Shown: one piece after another, positions 9,709-11,780 of the stretch
Layout: each line of letters opens with the position of its first letter
Position numbering within the stretch: the stretch's first letter is position 1
Source of the DNA: Dichotomicrobium sp046543175
GTDB lineage: Bacteria; Pseudomonadota; Alphaproteobacteria; Rhizobiales; Rhodomicrobiaceae
Direction: 5' to 3'
Assembly: GCA_046543175.1 (NCBI GenBank)
Contig: JBKGZY010000073.1
Span: 1-11,780 of the forward strand
DNA: 11,780 nucleotides
Notes under the pieces: model-generated
What the model saw: the letters and a program-made list of their open reading frames with translations, nothing else
What the model was told of the DNA's origin: nothing
The model's database searches: none
Position numbers and translations under genes: made by a program

Positions 9709-11780
9709 ATGTCGTCGCGCAGCGTCCCGCGACGCTTTAGCAATGGACCGAGCCTTTTGACTTCGCGAGAACGCTCTCCTGAACGGCTGCTTCAGCGCAA
9801 GATCGCGCAGATGCGCCGCGTCATCTTCCTGGAACGTCTGTGGCCCCGCCTCTGGCTGCCTGCCGGGGTCGTCGGAACATTCGTCCTGCTGTCGCTGCTG
9901 GGCGTGTGGCCCATGCTGGGGCGGGAGGTTCATCAGGCGCTGCTCTGGGCATTCGGCATTGCGCTGGTGGCGTCCTTCGTTCCGATCCTGCGCGTCCGCG
10001 GGCCGAGCCGCGAGGAAGCGCAGCGCCGCCTGGAAGTGCGCTCCGGCGTGCCGCACAGGCCCGCGAGCGCGCTTCAGGACCGGCCGGCCGGCGATACCGG
10101 GCCGGGCGCGAAGTCGCTCTGGCGCGCCTATCGCGAGCGTATGGCCGCGGCCATCGCCAAGCTCAGGCCGGGCGCGCCGGAACTGCGGACGGACCGTTTC
10201 GATCCCTTCGCGCTGCGCGCGCTGCTGGGCCTGTTGCTGATCGTCGCCGTGACGGCGCAATGGGGGCATGTGCGCGAGCGCGTGGCGGCTGCTTTCGATC
10301 TGGGCGCCGGGGCGACGGTAGCCTCGCTGCGCCTGGATGCGTGGATCGCCCCGCCGGTTTACACGGGCGAAGCGCCCATCACGCTGACGAGCGGGCCGGT
10401 GCAGCCGGGCGAGGCGCTCGAGCGGCGCGAATTGGAAGCGCCCGAAGGCAGCGAAATGACGATTCGCGTCAACAATGCCGAGGCGAGCGATCTGCGCCTG
10501 TATGTCGAGGCTGACGGCAAGAGCGAGGAGCTTGCGTTCGAAGCGGCGGGCGACGGGCAGGCTGGCGGCGTGGCGACGCTGAAACGGGACCTGGCGTGGT
10601 CGCAGACCGCGACCCTGCGCTACAACGGTCGACTCGTGGCGTCCTGGCCGATCGACGTCACCCCCGACGAACCGCCCGTGATCGCGTTCACCGAAGAGCC
10701 GTCTGAAACCGAACGCAAGGCCGTACAGATCGATTACAGGGTGCAAGACGATTACGGCCTCTCTTCGGCCGAGGCCAAGTTCCGCCTGATCGACGACGAC
10801 GGCGAGACACGCCTGCGCGAAGGGCCGTGGTCCGCCCCGGAGATTTCGCTGCCGCTGTCCGGCACGAACGCAAAGAAGGTGGAAGATCAGACATTCAAGG
10901 ATCTGACGGCGCATCCGTGGGCCGGCCTGACGGTGGAAGTGACGCTGAACGCGCACGACCAATCCGGGCAGACCGGCTACAGCGAGCCGAAGCTGTTCAC
11001 GCTGCCTGAGCGCGAATTCACGAAGCCGCTGGCACGCGCGGTCATCGAGCAGCGCCGCGACCTGGTTCTCAATCCGCGCGATGTCCGCGACGCGGTGCGT
11101 TCGCTGAACGCCCTGACCATCGCGCCCGACAAGTTCTTTGACGACAAGGTCGTCTATATGGGCCTGCGCTCGGCGTATTGGCGGCTCGTGCACGAGACCG
11201 GGGTCGAATCGGTCAAATCGGTGGTCGACCAGCTCTGGAAGATCGCCCTGCGCATCGAGGACGGCGACCTGTCCGATGCCGAGGAACGGCTTCGCCAGGC
11301 CCAGGAGCGTCTGCGCGAGGCGCTCGAAGGGGACGCCTCGCCCGAGGAAATCGAGCAGGCGATGGAGGAACTCCGCACGGCCCTCTCGGAATTCATGCAG
11401 GAGCTTGCCGAGCGGGCGCAGCGCCAGGACGGCGACATGGACGACATGCCGCCGATGGACCCCAGCCAGATGCTGTCCTCGCAGGATCTGGAAAAGATGC
11501 TGCAGGACATCGAGGACCTGGCAAAGACCGGCTCGCGCGAGATGGCGCAGCAGATGCTGAGCGAGCTTCGCAACATGCTGGAGAACCTGCGCGCGGGTGA
11601 TCCCGGCCAGAACCGGCAGGCCGGCGAGATGATGGAGATGCTCAAGCGCTTCGGCGAGATTGTCCAGGAACAGCAGCGCCTGCTCGACGAGACCTACCGG
11701 CAGCGCCGCGAGGGGCAGGGGCCCGGTCAGCAGGAGGGGCAGCAAGGGGAGCAGCAGGGCCAACAGGGTCAGCAAGGCCA
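9709..11780 (+). CDS. TIGR02302/DUF4175 family membrane protein, 3' end outside window
   Basis: 690 codons are open to the window edge; family members are about 850 residues. The family is alphaproteobacterial, with two or three N-terminal membrane helices and a long region ending in Gln/Gly-rich sequence; its function is unknown. Here the N-terminal signature LERLWPRLWLP is followed by helices at about 49-68, 77-96 and 168-185. Then come a domain with DAWIAPPVYTGEAPI and DVTPDEPPVIAF plus DDYGLSSAEAKFRL, repeated strand-like segments suggesting beta-sandwich folds outside the membrane. After these is a long Glu/Gln/Arg-rich helical part (coiled-coil-like, with many Met) and a GQQ-repeat tract. 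The start is uncertain: ATG 9709 (after an in-frame stop at 9703) has no good Shine-Dalgarno; TTG 9757 with GGA 9 bases upstream and ATG 9811 (MRRVIFLERLW) are alternatives. It follows lysA in the same direction, a conserved neighbourhood. Confidence 0.9.
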   Translation, partial: MSSRSVPRRFSNGPSLLTSRERSPERLLQRKIAQMRRVIFLERLWPRLWLPAGVVGTFVLLSLLGVWPMLGREVHQALLWAFGIALVASFVPILRVRGPSREEAQRRLEVRSGVPHRPASALQDRPAGDTGPGAKSLWRAYRERMAAAIAKLRPGAPELRTDRFDPFALRALLGLLLIVAVTAQWGHVRERVAAAFDLGAGATVASLRLDAWIAPPVYTGEAPITLTSGPVQPGEALERRELEAPEGSEMTIRVNNAEASDLRLYVEADGKSEELAFEAAGDGQAGGVATLKRDLAWSQTATLRYNGRLVASWPIDVTPDEPPVIAFTEEPSETERKAVQIDYRVQDDYGLSSAEAKFRLIDDDGETRLREGPWSAPEISLPLSGTNAKKVEDQTFKDLTAHPWAGLTVEVTLNAHDQSGQTGYSEPKLFTLPEREFTKPLARAVIEQRRDLVLNPRDVRDAVRSLNALTIAPDKFFDDKVVYMGLRSAYWRLVHETGVESVKSVVDQLWKIALRIEDGDLSDAEERLRQAQERLREALEGDASPEEIEQAMEELRTALSEFMQELAERAQRQDGDMDDMPPMDPSQMLSSQDLEKMLQDIEDLAKTGSREMAQQMLSELRNMLENLRAGDPGQNRQAGEMMEMLKRFGEIVQEQQRLLDETYRQRREGQGPGQQEGQQGEQQGQQGQQG
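9721..9736 (+). repeat. 6-bp hairpin near the DUF4175 start
   Basis: AGCGTC (9721-9726) and GACGCT (9731-9736) are perfect complements with a 4-base loop, followed by TT and AG. If the true start is 9757 or 9811, this hairpin is in the leader; if it is 9709, it is within codons 5-10. It bears on the choice of start but has no proven role. Confidence 0.35.
11713..11780 (+). repeat. Gln/Gly-rich low-complexity repeat (GQQ units)
   Basis: The last 22 complete codons, inside the DUF4175 gene, are almost only Gly, Gln and Glu, with repeated GQQ and EQQ units encoded mainly by CAG, CAA and GGN codons. This matches the low-complexity tail described for the family. The tract continues past the window edge, so its full length is unknown. 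Repeats like these are prone to length change by slippage. Confidence 0.85.

Noticed and set aside
8314..11775. 1153-codon minus-strand open frame as a giant gene
   Set aside because: It covers all of lysA and the DUF4175 gene in the same register. Both sense genes have unmistakable family motifs and ribosome-binding or context support; the antisense product has none. Kept only as a low-interest observation.
1..11780. A mobile island, defence system, secondary-metabolite cluster or CRISPR array
   Set aside because: No transposase, integrase, recombinase, nuclease, toxin-antitoxin, synthase genes or regularly spaced repeats were found. Gene content is core metabolism, translation and envelope, with even GC-rich composition.

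Overview
This is a GC-rich chromosomal window from an alphaproteobacterium, most likely of the order Hyphomicrobiales (Rhizobiales) or a close relative. The main reasons are the block tlpA - argH - lptM - lysA - TIGR02302/DUF4175 (the last family is known essentially only from alphaproteobacteria), an alphaproteobacterial type IF-1, and a Cpa-type prepilin peptidase. No rRNA, tRNA, CRISPR array, insertion sequence, prophage or toxin gene was found. It reads as core and near-core chromosome, not a mobile island, and I see no novel multi-gene system in it.

Left part (1-2854, all minus strand): a run reading right to left of a RhlE-type DEAD-box RNA helicase, a cold-shock RNA chaperone (CspA family), translation initiation factor IF-1 (infA), and a hemolysin III / TrhA family membrane protein cut by the window edge. 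The helicase uses a TTG start. A near-consensus sigma-70 promoter (TTGACA, 17-bp spacer, CATATT) lies about 180 bases upstream of that start, which predicts a leader of about 170 bases. The leader contains a strong stem-loop, and a short open frame whose stop overlaps the helicase start. Three RNA/translation-initiation genes in one run look like an RNA-remodelling, possibly cold-responsive, transcription unit.

Middle part (2855-5878): a 464-base non-coding stretch with several dyads; an orphan type IV prepilin peptidase (cpaA); a small SHOCT-domain membrane protein preceded by a sequence resembling a MerR/CueR-type operator; a GlxA/FtrA-type AraC regulator; and, divergent from it, a DUF4242 (SCO4226-like) small protein. 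A 7-bp inverted repeat lies in the regulator/DUF4242 intergenic region.

Right part (5879-11780): a membrane-anchored TlpA-like thioredoxin on the minus strand, divergent by 38 bases from argH (arginine biosynthesis). argH is followed on the plus strand by the small lipoprotein lptM (maturation of the LPS translocon), lysA (lysine biosynthesis), and the N-terminal 690 codons of a large TIGR02302/DUF4175 membrane protein that runs off the window in a Gln/Gly-rich low-complexity tract.

Several very long antisense open frames (up to 1153 codons opposite lysA and the DUF4175 gene) are explained by codon register and GC-rich codon choice and are not called as genes. The most useful leads are the structured helicase leader, the MerR-like operator before the SHOCT gene, the mutually exclusive dyads upstream of cpaA, and the uncharacterised TIGR02302 protein.
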